A stretch of 15,260 nucleotides of DNA from contig SKIM01000005.1 of NCBI GenBank assembly GCA_007116445.1, forward strand, positions 1-15,260. The letters are read 5' to 3'. This DNA comes from Natronohydrobacter sp. GTDB lineage: Bacteria > Pseudomonadota > Alphaproteobacteria > Rhodobacterales > Rhodobacteraceae. The notes under the pieces were generated by a model that had not been told where the DNA came from, made no database searches, and saw nothing but the letters and a program-made list of their open reading frames with translations. Positions 1-7,251 of the stretch are shown one piece after another. Within the stretch, counting starts at the first letter, position 1. Each line of letters opens with the position of its first letter. The position numbers and the translations under genes are program-made.

Positions 1-41
1 CGAAGGCATATCGGACACCCACGAAACTCCGGGTTTCGGAG
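1..41. repeat. Direct repeat copy A (38/41 match to 272-312)
   Basis: This copy matches 272-312 at 38 of 41 positions and begins at the window edge, so it may extend further left. Inside is a small inverted repeat, CGAAAC (22-27) and GTTTCG (33-38), with a 5-base loop; one of the three mismatches to copy B falls in that loop, so the stem is kept. Read in the shared frame (A-Y-R-T...), all three mismatches change the amino acid, which argues against selection on a protein in that frame. Confidence 0.65.
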
Positions 42-271
42 CGTCTTTCCGGAGAAGATGTGACCGCGAAAGTTCATAAGCCGTGATCCGGCCGGGATTG
101 GAGACCAAGCGACCAGTTCATCTGGATGAACGCCGCTCACCTATGACATCGCAAACCTGAACCGGATGAATGCCACGGGCTTCGTAACGGTTCTCCCGAA
201 TGGTCTGCTCGCCAATACCCGCGCCTCGCCATCGCTTGTTCGGGTGGAAGTCTGGATTTCCGGCCTCTTCA

Positions 272-312
272 CGAACGCATATCGGACAACCACGAAACTC
301 CCGGTTTCGGAG
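272..312. repeat. Direct repeat copy B
   Basis: Second copy of the 41-bp repeat, 271 bp downstream of copy A. The internal inverted repeat is intact (CGAAAC 293-298, GTTTCG 304-309). The flanking sequence diverges sharply after 312. Origin unknown: it could be an intergenic repeat family, or the trace of a local duplication. Confidence 0.65.
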
Positions 313-390
313 GGCGGTCACATCATCAACGCCTAAGCCAAATGAAAGACACCCACCAAATTCTGGTCGGGCGTCTCGTCAAGCGCAAGG

Positions 391-424
391 GCAGGCCAGT
401 CGATGACTGGCCTGCGTTGTTTTT
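391..424 (+). terminator. Intrinsic terminator, plus strand
   Basis: A perfect 10-bp stem (GCAGGCCAGT at 391-400 with ACTGGCCTGC at 406-415) encloses a 5-base loop and is followed on the plus strand by GTTGTTTTT (416-424). Read from the minus strand the hairpin also lies just past the phoX stop, but there it is followed by CCTTGCGCTT, a poor U-tract. It should therefore work mainly on plus-strand transcription arriving from the left, and may serve phoX weakly. Confidence 0.75.
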
Positions 425-426
425 GC

Positions 427-2493
427 TCAGGCGCCGATGATGCCGCCGTCTTCGCGGGTGATGACCACCAGACCCGACCGTGGCACGCTGTTGCCGCCAT
501 GCGGCCAGTTCGACGAGAATTCGCCATTTGCAAAGCCCTCGGCGGTCGTGGTCGCGCCGGGATGCTGCAGGCCGATGAACATCGTGCGCTGGTCAGGCGT
601 GGTGCAGACGCCCGTGACTTCCTGCCCCGTCGGGCCAGTCAGGAAGCGGCGGATCTCGCCTGTGCGCGGGTCAGCGGCCAGCATCGCGTTATTGCCCATC
701 GGTTCCAGATCGCCGCGGTTCTGTGCGCTTTCGCCGATATCGGTCTGAATCCAGAGGCGCGAATCCTTGTCGAACCATAGACCATCGGGGCAGGCGAAGA
801 TGTTGTCTTCGTTCAGCGCATGCCCGGTAAATACGCGCGAACTGTCCACGTCCCCTGCGATCACGAACAGATCCCAGTTGAACCCGGTTGCGGCCGGATC
901 GTCGCGGTTCTCGCGCCAGCGGATGATATGGCCGAACTGGCTGCCTGCACGCGGGTTGGCCGCATCCACCTGCGCTTCGGTCCGGCGGGTGTTGTTGGTC
1001 AGCGTGAAATACACTTCGCCTGTTGCCGGATCGACAGCCCCCCATTCCGGGCGGTCCATCTTGGTGGCGCCTGCCACATCAGCGGCAAGGCGGGTATTGA
1101 CGAGGATATCGGCGAGATCCTCGAAGCCGTTGTCACGGGTCAGCCCGTTGCGGCCTGGTGCCAGTGCCAGCCATTCGCCGCTGCCATCATCGTTGAAGCG
1201 CGCCACATAGAGCGTGCCGTGATCGAGGATCGAGCCGTCGGTCTCGCCGGGTTCATAGACATCGCGTGACACGAATTTGTAGATATATTCGAACCGTGCG
1301 TCATCGCCGGCATAAGCCACGATCGGCTTGCCCGGCTCAGTATTACCGAACACCACGCCTTCATGGGCGAAGCGGCCCAGATGAGTGCGCTTGATCGGTG
1401 TCGAGTTCGGGTCAAACGGGTCGATCTCAACCACCCAGCCGAAAGTGTTCGGCTCATTGCGGTAGTCCTCGGCAGGGATTTCGGCGCGGGTGGTGGCGTC
1501 GAAACGCACATATTCATCGGCACCACCAGCGGCCAGATGCCAGCCATAGCGGCTGCCCTGGGGCGCGGTCGACACACCGTAGCGGGCATGTTCGCGCGGC
1601 AGGTCGGGCTTCTGGTCTTCCATCGTGGTGTTCGAGAAATAGCCCGCCCAGTTTTCCTCGCAGGTCAGATAGGTGTTCCACGGTGTCACACCATGCGCGC
1701 AGTTATTCAGCGTGCCGCGAGCGCGCGTGCCATCGGGCGAATACTTGGTCACGACATGCTTGGAGCCGCGCACCGGACCACCGATTTCCATCGGCGTGTT
1801 GCCGGTGATGCGCCGGTTGCGCGGGTCTTCCACTATGCCCCAGTCGCCACTCTCCTGCTTCTGGATACGGAAGACCGAGACACCATGCGCGTTGATTTCC
1901 TTCAGAACCTCGTCATCGTCGCGCTGGCCGTCATGATAGACGACCGAACGGACATCCATTTCCATCCCGGCATATTTGTCGGCATGCAGGAAACGCGGTT
2001 CGATATATTCGTGATTGACGACATAGAGCCCGTCTTCGGAAGAGCCTTCATAGGGATCCGTGCCCTCGATGGGGAAATAGTGCATCCCGTCATGGTGCTG
2101 GCCGATCTGATGGCCCTGCTCCTCGCCGGTATTTGCGCCATGATAGGCGGGCATATTGCCGCTGATGGGATCACCCCACAGGCCCAGGGGCTGGGTGCGG
2201 TAGCCTGCAGGGACATGCACAGTGTCGTCTTCGCTGACCGGCACTGGCGCGAAACCCAGCAGGGCCGAACCAGCAGTGGATTGCGCCAGCGCGCCGCGGG
2301 TCGACACACCAACACCCAACATGCCAGTCACGGCTGCGGCCAACCCACCGACCATGAAGCCACGGCGCGACGCGCGCGCCTCGATCACATCAAAGAAGGT
2401 CCGGTTGTTGGACTTGTTGGAAGGGATTTCATCGCCATGCTCCCAGTCGGGGCCTTGGGTGAAATCAGGATAGTCGTTCTCGTAATCGCGCAT
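427..2493 (-). CDS. phoX: PhoX-type alkaline phosphatase (Tat-exported, DUF839)
   Basis: Predicted periplasmic phosphomonoesterase of the PhoX family, which releases phosphate from organic esters and in characterised members uses calcium and iron. The 688-residue protein has a twin-arginine signal (SRRGFM at about 42-47, then a hydrophobic stretch and an A-L-A-type cleavage site near residue 70). VVNHE lies at about 159-163, and the signature NNCAHGVTPW...TCEEN at about 264-282 includes the Cys expected near the metal centre. Length is usual for the family. The ATG at 2493 is chosen because AAAGGGAG lies 7 bases upstream; a TTG at 2520 would add nine residues but lacks such a site. It is transcribed alone. 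PhoX genes are often under PhoB control, but I see no convincing Pho box upstream. The family call is strong; substrate range cannot be read from sequence. Confidence 0.93.
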   Translation of the reverse strand: MRDYENDYPDFTQGPDWEHGDEIPSNKSNNRTFFDVIEARASRRGFMVGGLAAAVTGMLGVGVSTRGALAQSTAGSALLGFAPVPVSEDDTVHVPAGYRTQPLGLWGDPISGNMPAYHGANTGEEQGHQIGQHHDGMHYFPIEGTDPYEGSSEDGLYVVNHEYIEPRFLHADKYAGMEMDVRSVVYHDGQRDDDEVLKEINAHGVSVFRIQKQESGDWGIVEDPRNRRITGNTPMEIGGPVRGSKHVVTKYSPDGTRARGTLNNCAHGVTPWNTYLTCEENWAGYFSNTTMEDQKPDLPREHARYGVSTAPQGSRYGWHLAAGGADEYVRFDATTRAEIPAEDYRNEPNTFGWVVEIDPFDPNSTPIKRTHLGRFAHEGVVFGNTEPGKPIVAYAGDDARFEYIYKFVSRDVYEPGETDGSILDHGTLYVARFNDDGSGEWLALAPGRNGLTRDNGFEDLADILVNTRLAADVAGATKMDRPEWGAVDPATGEVYFTLTNNTRRTEAQVDAANPRAGSQFGHIIRWRENRDDPAATGFNWDLFVIAGDVDSSRVFTGHALNEDNIFACPDGLWFDKDSRLWIQTDIGESAQNRGDLEPMGNNAMLAADPRTGEIRRFLTGPTGQEVTGVCTTPDQRTMFIGLQHPGATTTAEGFANGEFSSNWPHGGNSVPRSGLVVITREDGGIIGA

Positions 2494-2500
2494 CGCCTTG

Positions 2501-2508
2501 CTCCCTTT
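2501..2508 (-). promoter_or_regulatory. Shine-Dalgarno site that sets the phoX start
   Basis: AAAGGGAG on the minus strand, 7 bases before the ATG at 2493. It favours this start over the upstream in-frame TTG at 2520. Confidence 0.7.
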
Positions 2509-2590
2509 GCTGGACGGCAAGTGGCCCCGCTTCTGCAGTTGCCACGCGAGTGTGGTTAACCTCTGGTTGTTATGCTTTGATGACTTTCAG

Positions 2591-2603
2591 GTAAAAGTTT
2601 TAC
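2591..2603. promoter_or_regulatory. Perfect palindrome upstream of phoX (possible operator)
   Basis: GTAAAA-G-TTTTAC, 6-bp arms around one central base, lies about 100 bp upstream of the phoX start in the 139-bp gap after the hydrolase gene. It is AT-rich in a GC-rich neighbourhood and could be a regulator site. A -10-like CATAAC lies downstream of it on the minus strand. It does not match a Pho box, and no regulator can be assigned. Confidence 0.3.
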
Positions 2604-2632
2604 GACGCCAGCCCTGTCTTGTGCAGCCCTTC

Positions 2633-3424
2633 TCAACCCCCAAGCCATGCCAAGGCATCGCGCAGGGCCGGGGCAAACGCGGGATGGTTGTAAATGTCGT
2701 TGTGACCCGCCTCGATTCGCGTGACCTGCGCCTCGGGCAAGGCACTGGCCAGTGCCTCCGCGCGAGCAGGAGGGATGACCTCGTCGCGTGTGGCCAGGAT
2801 CAGCGCCACTGGAGCTTTTGTGCGCGTCAGCGCGGTTGCGGCGTCCATTTCATGGCGAAAGAGCAAGCTGACAGGGGCGAAGGGAAAACTCGCCTGAGCA
2901 ACGCGACTCAGGCGGTCGAAAGGGGTCACCAAGACCAGGCCTTGCAAGGGCCGCGTGGCCGCAAGATGGGCCGCGACGCCGCTGCCGATGCTGAAGCCGA
3001 CCGCGATGATCTCCGGGCTGGCCTCAGTGGCGATCAGGTCAAAAATCGCCTCTGCATCGTCTTTCAGCGCAGCCGCAGAGGGGCGCCCCGTGCTGGGCGC
3101 ATAGCCGCGATAATGAAACGCCACGACTGTATGCGCCGGGGCGATCTGATGCAGGAACAAGGCGACGGCACCTGCATTCCACGCATTGCCGCCAAAGCCG
3201 AGCAGGACCGGCAAGCCGGGATCGCGGCCCGGAATCAGATGCCCATGAAGGACATCGCCGCCGGGACGGTCAAGGCGCAAGCCGCGCGTGCCTGAGGGCA
3301 GGTCAGGCAAGGGGCCGACCAGAGCGCGCGGAAAGAGAAGGGCCGTTTGCGAGACTGCAAGTGCTGCGATCAGCGCGGCCAGCAGGGCAAGCGCTGAGAG
3401 GGCGAATTTGACCAGCACCCCCAT
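2633..3424 (-). CDS. Membrane-anchored alpha/beta hydrolase (BEM46/ABHD13-like)
   Basis: A 263-residue serine hydrolase of unknown substrate. A single hydrophobic segment (about residues 5-31) should anchor or export it. The fold is shown by GFGGN (76-80), YRGY (105-108), the nucleophile elbow GFSIG with Ser145, an Asp in TRDE near 214, and His241 in GHNDIY: a complete Ser-Asp-His triad. GN..N and YRGY..S.G are typical of the BEM46/ABHD13-like branch. I chose the ATG at 3424, 7 bases after the trmO stop; a TTG at 3478 would add 18 residues and run into trmO. It is the last gene of the ppx-rlmE-trmO operon. Enzyme class is secure; the reaction (esterase, thioesterase or other) is not. Confidence 0.8.
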   Translation of the reverse strand: MGVLVKFALSALALLAALIAALAVSQTALLFPRALVGPLPDLPSGTRGLRLDRPGGDVLHGHLIPGRDPGLPVLLGFGGNAWNAGAVALFLHQIAPAHTVVAFHYRGYAPSTGRPSAAALKDDAEAIFDLIATEASPEIIAVGFSIGSGVAAHLAATRPLQGLVLVTPFDRLSRVAQASFPFAPVSLLFRHEMDAATALTRTKAPVALILATRDEVIPPARAEALASALPEAQVTRIEAGHNDIYNHPAFAPALRDALAWLGG

Positions 3425-3431
3425 TCCGATC

Positions 3432-3905
3432 TCAGTCCGGCAGGCTGTCTGCGCGCCGCGCAAGGGGTTTGATATCAATCAGCGGCGTGCCATCAATCGC
3501 ATCGATGGCGTCGATCTCGACCCGGCCTGCTGCGATGTCGATGCCGGTCACACGCACCACGCCCATCCCGATGGGATTGGGGCGCGCAGGTGAGCGCAGA
3601 TTGAATGTGCCCGTGGCGCTGTCGCGGTGGCGGGGAAACTGACGCAGCAGATCGCGGGGGGCTTCGGACATCCAATAAAGCAGCACGAGCGGCGCGCCAG
3701 GGGTGATGCCGTCCAGCGCCGGGCGGAAGGCTGGCGCGATCACAAGCGCACCACTGTGACCAGTTTCGCGCGCGGCGTGCAGGTTCTTGGGGCCGTTCTG
3801 CAGGGTCCAGGGGCTCTCGATCTTGCCGATGAAGGTCAGCTGGGCATCGAATGCGACCGATGTGTCCAATCGCATTTCGCCGGGGCGCAGGTCAAAGCGA
3901 TTCAT
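3432..3905 (-). CDS. trmO: tRNA (N6-threonylcarbamoyladenosine37-N6)-methyltransferase TrmO
   Basis: TrmO (TsaA/YaeB family) adds a methyl group from S-adenosylmethionine to t6A at position 37 of certain tRNAs, tuning decoding of ACY codons. The 157-residue protein is mostly the single TsaA-like beta-barrel domain. It shows FIGKIESPW (25-33), PKNLHAARE (39-47), the hallmark RSPARPNPIG (104-113) and DGTPLIDIKP (138-147). The C-terminus is short and lacks the extra domain of the E. coli protein, as is common in Alphaproteobacteria. Start is uncertain: ATG 3905 (chosen) overlaps the rlmE stop by 14 bases with no clear Shine-Dalgarno; ATG 3914 and GTG 3932 (AAGG upstream) are alternatives. Translation is probably coupled to rlmE. 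Confidence 0.85.
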   Translation of the reverse strand: MNRFDLRPGEMRLDTSVAFDAQLTFIGKIESPWTLQNGPKNLHAARETGHSGALVIAPAFRPALDGITPGAPLVLLYWMSEAPRDLLRQFPRHRDSATGTFNLRSPARPNPIGMGVVRVTGIDIAAGRVEIDAIDAIDGTPLIDIKPLARRADSLPD

Positions 3906-4629
3906 CTGAAGCATCACTTGCGGAATGGCCACGAAAGCCTTGCGCTACAACATATTTCTCGGAGCTATCAGAGCGGCTTGCCGGCGGCTTCACATTGGCA
4001 ACTTTCTTGAAATTCTGCTTCAGAAGCTGCTGCAATTCTCCTTCTGCACCTCCTGCGAGCACCTTGGCGACGAAAGTGCCGCCTTCCTCTAGCACGTCGA
4101 ACGCAAAATGCGCTGCGGCTTCGCAAAGCGCCATGATGCGCAGGTGGTCGGTCTGTTTATGGCCCGAGGACGCCGCAGCCATGTCAGACATGACCACATC
4201 CGCTGCGCCACCAAGCCAGCCTTTGACCTTCTCCTCTGCGCCTTCCTCAAGGAAATCAAGCACATGGACTTCGGTTCCGGGCAAGGTTTCGACCTCTTGC
4301 AGATCGACCCCAAGAACATAGCCTTTGCGTTTGCCGGGCTTTTCCCCCAGCGCATTGACGCGCGCCGCCGCGACTTGCAGCCAACCGCCGGGGGCACAGC
4401 CCAGATCGACCACCCGCGCGCCGGGGACGAGAAAGCGATATTTGTCATCAAGCTCGATCAATTTGTAGGCTGCGCGACCGCGATAGCCGTCGCGACGGGC
4501 TGCCGCAACATAGGGATCGTTCAGCTGCCGCTCCAACCAGCGCGTCGAGCTGAGCTTGCGCCCGCGCGCGGTCTTGACCTTGACCTTCAGATCGCGCTGC
4601 CCGCGCCCGGATGTATTCTTTATTTTCAT
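3892..4629 (-). CDS. rlmE: 23S rRNA 2'-O-methyltransferase RlmE (FtsJ/RrmJ)
   Basis: RlmE methylates the 2'-hydroxyl of U2552 in the A-loop of 23S rRNA late in 50S assembly, using S-adenosylmethionine. The 245-residue protein carries all landmarks: a basic N-terminus (1-30), the SAM motif DLGCAPGGW (75-83) and the K-D-K-E catalytic set, seen as Lys56 in AAYKLIE, Asp149 in MSDMAA, Lys189 in FVAKVL and Glu224 in SSEKYVVA. The N-terminal extension and the Ser/Asp-rich end are somewhat longer than in the E. coli protein. The ATG at 4629 lies 18 bases after the ppx stop; no strong Shine-Dalgarno is seen, so coupling to ppx is likely. The ppx-rlmE adjacency is common in Alphaproteobacteria. Confidence 0.95.
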   Translation of the reverse strand: MKIKNTSGRGQRDLKVKVKTARGRKLSSTRWLERQLNDPYVAAARRDGYRGRAAYKLIELDDKYRFLVPGARVVDLGCAPGGWLQVAAARVNALGEKPGKRKGYVLGVDLQEVETLPGTEVHVLDFLEEGAEEKVKGWLGGAADVVMSDMAAASSGHKQTDHLRIMALCEAAAHFAFDVLEEGGTFVAKVLAGGAEGELQQLLKQNFKKVANVKPPASRSDSSEKYVVAQGFRGHSASDASDESL

Positions 4630-4647
4630 GCGCTTGTTGAGCTTTCT

Positions 4648-5793
4648 TCAGGTTTTCAGATCGAGCACGCCATCGCCGCTCATCTGCGCGAATAACAGCC
4701 CTTCTCGCAAGCCGCGATCTGCGACCGACATGCGCTCGGTCGGCCAGACACGCATCAATGCGGTCAGGATCGCCGCCCCGGACATGATTTGCGTATGCCG
4801 GTCACGGCCAATGCGTGGATCATCGCGCCGCCCCGTTGGCCCCAGCGCCAGATATTCGCGGATCACACTGTCAACCTGATCGGAATTCATCACCAACCCG
4901 TCGACCTTGTTGCGGTCATAGCGCTTGAGCCGCAGATAGGACGCGGCGACCGTCGTGATCGTGCCGGATGTGCCGATGATCTGAAACTTGTCATGTGCAG
5001 TCGCATCGCGATAGGGCGCGAAGGCTTCCAGCTGCTCCTCGAAATACCAGCTCATAAGTGCAAAACGGGCGGCGTCGTCATCGACCTCGCGGAAGTGATC
5101 CTTCAGCGTCGCCACACCCAGCGGTACTGAGATCCAGTCGACGACATGCGGACGCCCAGGGGCGGGCTCGCGGATCAGCGGCCCGCGATGCAGATGCATG
5201 ATCGCGTTGTTCCGCTTGGATTGCGGCACTGTCGAAAGATCGATCCATACCAATTCGGTCGAGCCACCGCCGATATCGATGACCAGAAGCTGTTCGGTAT
5301 CCGGCGCGACCAGCGAGGCGCAGGACACAACGGCCAGCCGCGCTTCTTCCTCGGCCGTGATCACATCCAGTTTCAGCCCGGTTTCGCGATGCGCGCGGCG
5401 CATGAATTCGGGACCGTTGCGCGCACGTCTGCACGCCTCGGTCGCGACAAGACGCATCTTGCGCACCCCATGCTGGTCGAGCTTCGCGCGACAAATCCGC
5501 AAGGCCTGCAAGGTGCGCTGCATTGGACGATGCGACAGGATGCCAGAGCTTTTCAGCCCTGTGCCAAGTTCGACCGCCTTGGAAAAGCTGTCCACGACTT
5601 CAAATTGCCCGCCCCGCGGGCGCGCAATCAGCATGCGACAACTGTTTGTGCCCAGATCCAGCGCCGCATAGAGCTGCGGCTCGCTGTGCCTGGGGCGGCG
5701 CGGGGCCTTTGCCGAGGTGGTCGCCGCAGGTGCCACTGCAGTGCCAGAAAGCGTCGGTTCAGCGCCCGTGCCATTGGGACGCTCGGGCGCCAT
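4648..5793 (-). CDS. ppx: Ppx/GppA family phosphatase
   Basis: Exopolyphosphatase / guanosine pentaphosphate phosphatase family, actin-like ATPase fold. The 381-residue protein begins with a Pro/Ala-rich leader of about 38 residues, followed by LDLGTNSCRMLI (45-56, first phosphate loop), ATEACRRARNG (117-127), a Glu-rich AEEEARLA (147-154) and the second phosphate loop IDIGGGSTELV (172-182). It consists of the two catalytic domains only, lacking the C-terminal HD-like domain of E. coli Ppx, the usual form in Alphaproteobacteria. The ATG at 5793 is supported by GGAGGG 6 bases upstream. It leads the operon with rlmE, trmO and the hydrolase. Polyphosphate and pppGpp hydrolysis cannot be distinguished from sequence. 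Confidence 0.9.
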   Translation of the reverse strand: MAPERPNGTGAEPTLSGTAVAPAATTSAKAPRRPRHSEPQLYAALDLGTNSCRMLIARPRGGQFEVVDSFSKAVELGTGLKSSGILSHRPMQRTLQALRICRAKLDQHGVRKMRLVATEACRRARNGPEFMRRAHRETGLKLDVITAEEEARLAVVSCASLVAPDTEQLLVIDIGGGSTELVWIDLSTVPQSKRNNAIMHLHRGPLIREPAPGRPHVVDWISVPLGVATLKDHFREVDDDAARFALMSWYFEEQLEAFAPYRDATAHDKFQIIGTSGTITTVAASYLRLKRYDRNKVDGLVMNSDQVDSVIREYLALGPTGRRDDPRIGRDRHTQIMSGAAILTALMRVWPTERMSVADRGLREGLLFAQMSGDGVLDLKT

Positions 5794-5822
5794 GTTCCGC
5801 CCTCCAAATACGAGTTAATGTT

Positions 5823-5851
5823 AGCGTAATCCGAGGGCCGCGTTTTAGCAA
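5823..5851 (-). promoter_or_regulatory. Possible sigma70-type promoter of the ppx operon
   Basis: On the minus strand, TTGCTA (5851-5846) and TACGCT (5828-5823) are separated by 17 bases, about 30 bases from the ppx start. The -10 match is weak (T, A and the final T only), so this is tentative. Confidence 0.3.
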
Positions 5852-5975
5852 GACCCTGTGTCAGCCGCTGTTCTGTTCTTCACAGGTCGCAATCTGCGCA
5901 TCTGCGGTCGCTGGTGTCGAACCTGAACGCGCCTGAAGGCCTAGACCGGAAACAGGAAAGCGACACAGAGGCAAG

Positions 5976-6275
5976 ATGATGGCGCAGGTGGTGATAGTCA
6001 GTTGGCGGGATATTCCAGCGCAGGTGATCGTCGGCAAAGGGCGTCGCGCGCAGAAGATCCAGCTATCGGAACGCTTCGAGCAAGCGATCGATCGGTGCGC
6101 GATGCGGGTGGGGGCGAAAGATGCGGATGCCTATCTGGCCGAATGGCGCAAATCCGCTCCGGTTGACGTCGCTGGCAGTGATGAAGATGTCGCGAAATCC
6201 ACCGCAACGCGTCTGGAAGCAGAGTATGACGCCGACAGGCTGCGGGCGCTGATCGCCAATGATGGTTGGGCATGA
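5976..6275 (+). CDS. Small 'virulence factor' family protein (Virulence_fact-type)
   Basis: A 99-residue soluble protein that I recognise as the conserved small alphaproteobacterial family named 'virulence factor' (PF13769-like), with an N-terminal VVIVSWRDIPAQVIVG core (5-20) and an acidic, Ala-rich C-terminal half. The name says little: no biochemical role is established that I can name. AGAGG lies 4-5 bases before the ATG at 5976; the next codon is also ATG, so the start could be 5979. The stop lies 33 bases before the MetF-like start, so it leads a three-gene operon. Persistent linkage to folate enzymes would suggest a helper role in methyl transfer, which is inference. Confidence 0.75.
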   Translation: MMAQVVIVSWRDIPAQVIVGKGRRAQKIQLSERFEQAIDRCAMRVGAKDADAYLAEWRKSAPVDVAGSDEDVAKSTATRLEAEYDADRLRALIANDGWA

Positions 6276-6298
6276 TCTGTGGCATCTTTTCGGTTTCT

Positions 6299-6304
6299 GG
6301 AGGG
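6299..6304 (+). promoter_or_regulatory. Shine-Dalgarno site that sets the metF-like start
   Basis: GGAGGG ends 4 bases before the ATG at 6309. It selects this codon over the in-frame GTG at 6279, which is 4 bases after the preceding stop and has no ribosome binding site. Confidence 0.75.
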
Positions 6305-6308
6305 TCTG

Positions 6309-7238
6309 ATGGCATTATTTGATTTCAAACGTCCGGCAGCTGCGCCGACGCGCCCTGAACCTGTCAATGGCCAGGTCGAAGCCTTGATGCAGGGCTTTTC
6401 AATCGAAGTGATGCCGCGCACGGCCGAAAAGATCCCTGATTTCCGCGCCATCCTGCCCGAGGGCACGCGCGTCTATATCGCCCATATCGACGGCACGCCG
6501 ATTGCCGATATGGCGGCCACTGCCGCGCGGCTGCGCGCTGAGGGCATGGAGCCGATGCCGCATTTCCCCGCGCGCATCATCGCGGATCGTCGCGAACTGG
6601 CCGATTGGGTGGCGCGCTATCTGGGCGAGGCCGATATCCGCGAAGCGCTGATGCTGGGCGGCAGTCCGACAACGCCGAAAGGGGCTTTCGACAGCTCCAT
6701 GGAGCTGATGGACACGGGGCTGTTTGACAGCTTCCGCCGCCTGCATGTGGCAGGACACCCCGAGGGCAATCGCGATATCGGTCCAGATGGCGGAAGGTCG
6801 GAGATCTTGCAGGCCCTGCGCTGGAAAGAAGAATTCGCCCGCGCAAATGGCATCGACATGGCGATTGTGACGCAATTCTCTTTTGAGGCCGCGCCCATCA
6901 TTGACTGGGCGAAGGGGCTGCGCTCCGAGGGGATTGACCTGCCTGTCCATCTGGGCGTTGCAGGGCCCGCGAAACTTCAGACGTTGATAAAATTCGCCAT
7001 TGCCTGCGGCGTTGGCCCCTCGCTGCGCGTGTTGCAAAAACGCGCCAAGGACGTGTCGAAACTGCTCATGCCCTTCGAGCCGACCGCGCTGGTGGAAGAA
7101 CTGGCCGCCTACAAGGCCGCGCATCCGTCCTTCGCCGTCGAGAAGTTGCATTTCTTCCCCTTGGGCGGGATCAAGACGAATACTGACTGGACCCGGACGC
7201 ATGGCGGTGCAAGCGCACAGCCTGCGACCCTCAACTGA
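6309..7238 (+). CDS. Methylenetetrahydrofolate reductase, short MetF-like form
   Basis: Predicted to reduce 5,10-methylenetetrahydrofolate to 5-methyltetrahydrofolate with FAD, feeding the methyltransferase next door. The 309-residue protein has a TIM-barrel pattern. FSIEVMPRTAEKI near residue 30 is the divergent counterpart of the FEFFPP motif of classical MetF and keeps the key Glu. Also seen are AHIDGTP (about 58-64), ALMLGGSP (about 113-120), TQFSFEAAPI (about 194-203) and FFPLGGIKTN near the end. It differs from E. coli MetF in the N-terminal motif and in the PxG-type nucleotide/folate segments, so the electron donor may differ. It is 13 bases from the next gene. Family call good; exact cofactor use unknown. 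Confidence 0.82.
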   Translation: MALFDFKRPAAAPTRPEPVNGQVEALMQGFSIEVMPRTAEKIPDFRAILPEGTRVYIAHIDGTPIADMAATAARLRAEGMEPMPHFPARIIADRRELADWVARYLGEADIREALMLGGSPTTPKGAFDSSMELMDTGLFDSFRRLHVAGHPEGNRDIGPDGGRSEILQALRWKEEFARANGIDMAIVTQFSFEAAPIIDWAKGLRSEGIDLPVHLGVAGPAKLQTLIKFAIACGVGPSLRVLQKRAKDVSKLLMPFEPTALVEELAAYKAAHPSFAVEKLHFFPLGGIKTNTDWTRTHGGASAQPATLN

Positions 7239-7242
7239 ATCT

Positions 7243-7246
7243 GGAG
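7243..7246 (+). promoter_or_regulatory. Shine-Dalgarno site of the methyltetrahydrofolate methyltransferase
   Basis: GGAG, 5 bases before the ATG at 7252. The reading frame is open upstream as far as 7000, inside the MetF-like gene, but this site fixes the start at 7252. Confidence 0.7.
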
Positions 7247-7251
7247 CGCGC

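Larger units (their letters stand above)
1..426. other. Gene-free left flank
   Basis: No convincing coding gene is visible in this stretch. Short open frames exist on both strands (for example 118-321 minus and 200-406 plus), but they lack recognisable motifs and good ribosome binding sites. What is present: an imperfect direct repeat (1-41 and 272-312), a small perfect hairpin at 116-131 (GTTCAT-CTGG-ATGAAC), a similar GGATGAA(C/T)GCC sequence at both 124 and 164, and a strong plus-strand terminator at 391-424. The terminator orientation suggests a plus-strand transcript ending here, either from a gene left of the window or from a small RNA. It could be a decayed gene end; I cannot tell. Confidence 0.5.

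Noticed and set aside
333..429. 32-codon plus-strand frame overlapping the terminator (ATG near 341)
   Set aside because: It runs through the terminator hairpin, lacks a clear ribosome site and shows no family features.
1363..2559. 398-codon open frame on the plus strand
   Set aside because: Antisense to phoX, which has a Tat signal and family signature. The plus frame shows no motif or ribosome site.
2494..2632. Pho box upstream of phoX
   Set aside because: The nearest sequence (CTGAAAGTCATCAAAGCAT on the minus strand) does not keep the two CTGTCAT-like half sites at the expected spacing.
5852..5975. SAM- or SAH-type riboswitch ahead of the folate operon
   Set aside because: I looked for paired stems and conserved loop sequence in the leader and saw none I could defend. 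A covariance-model scan would settle it.
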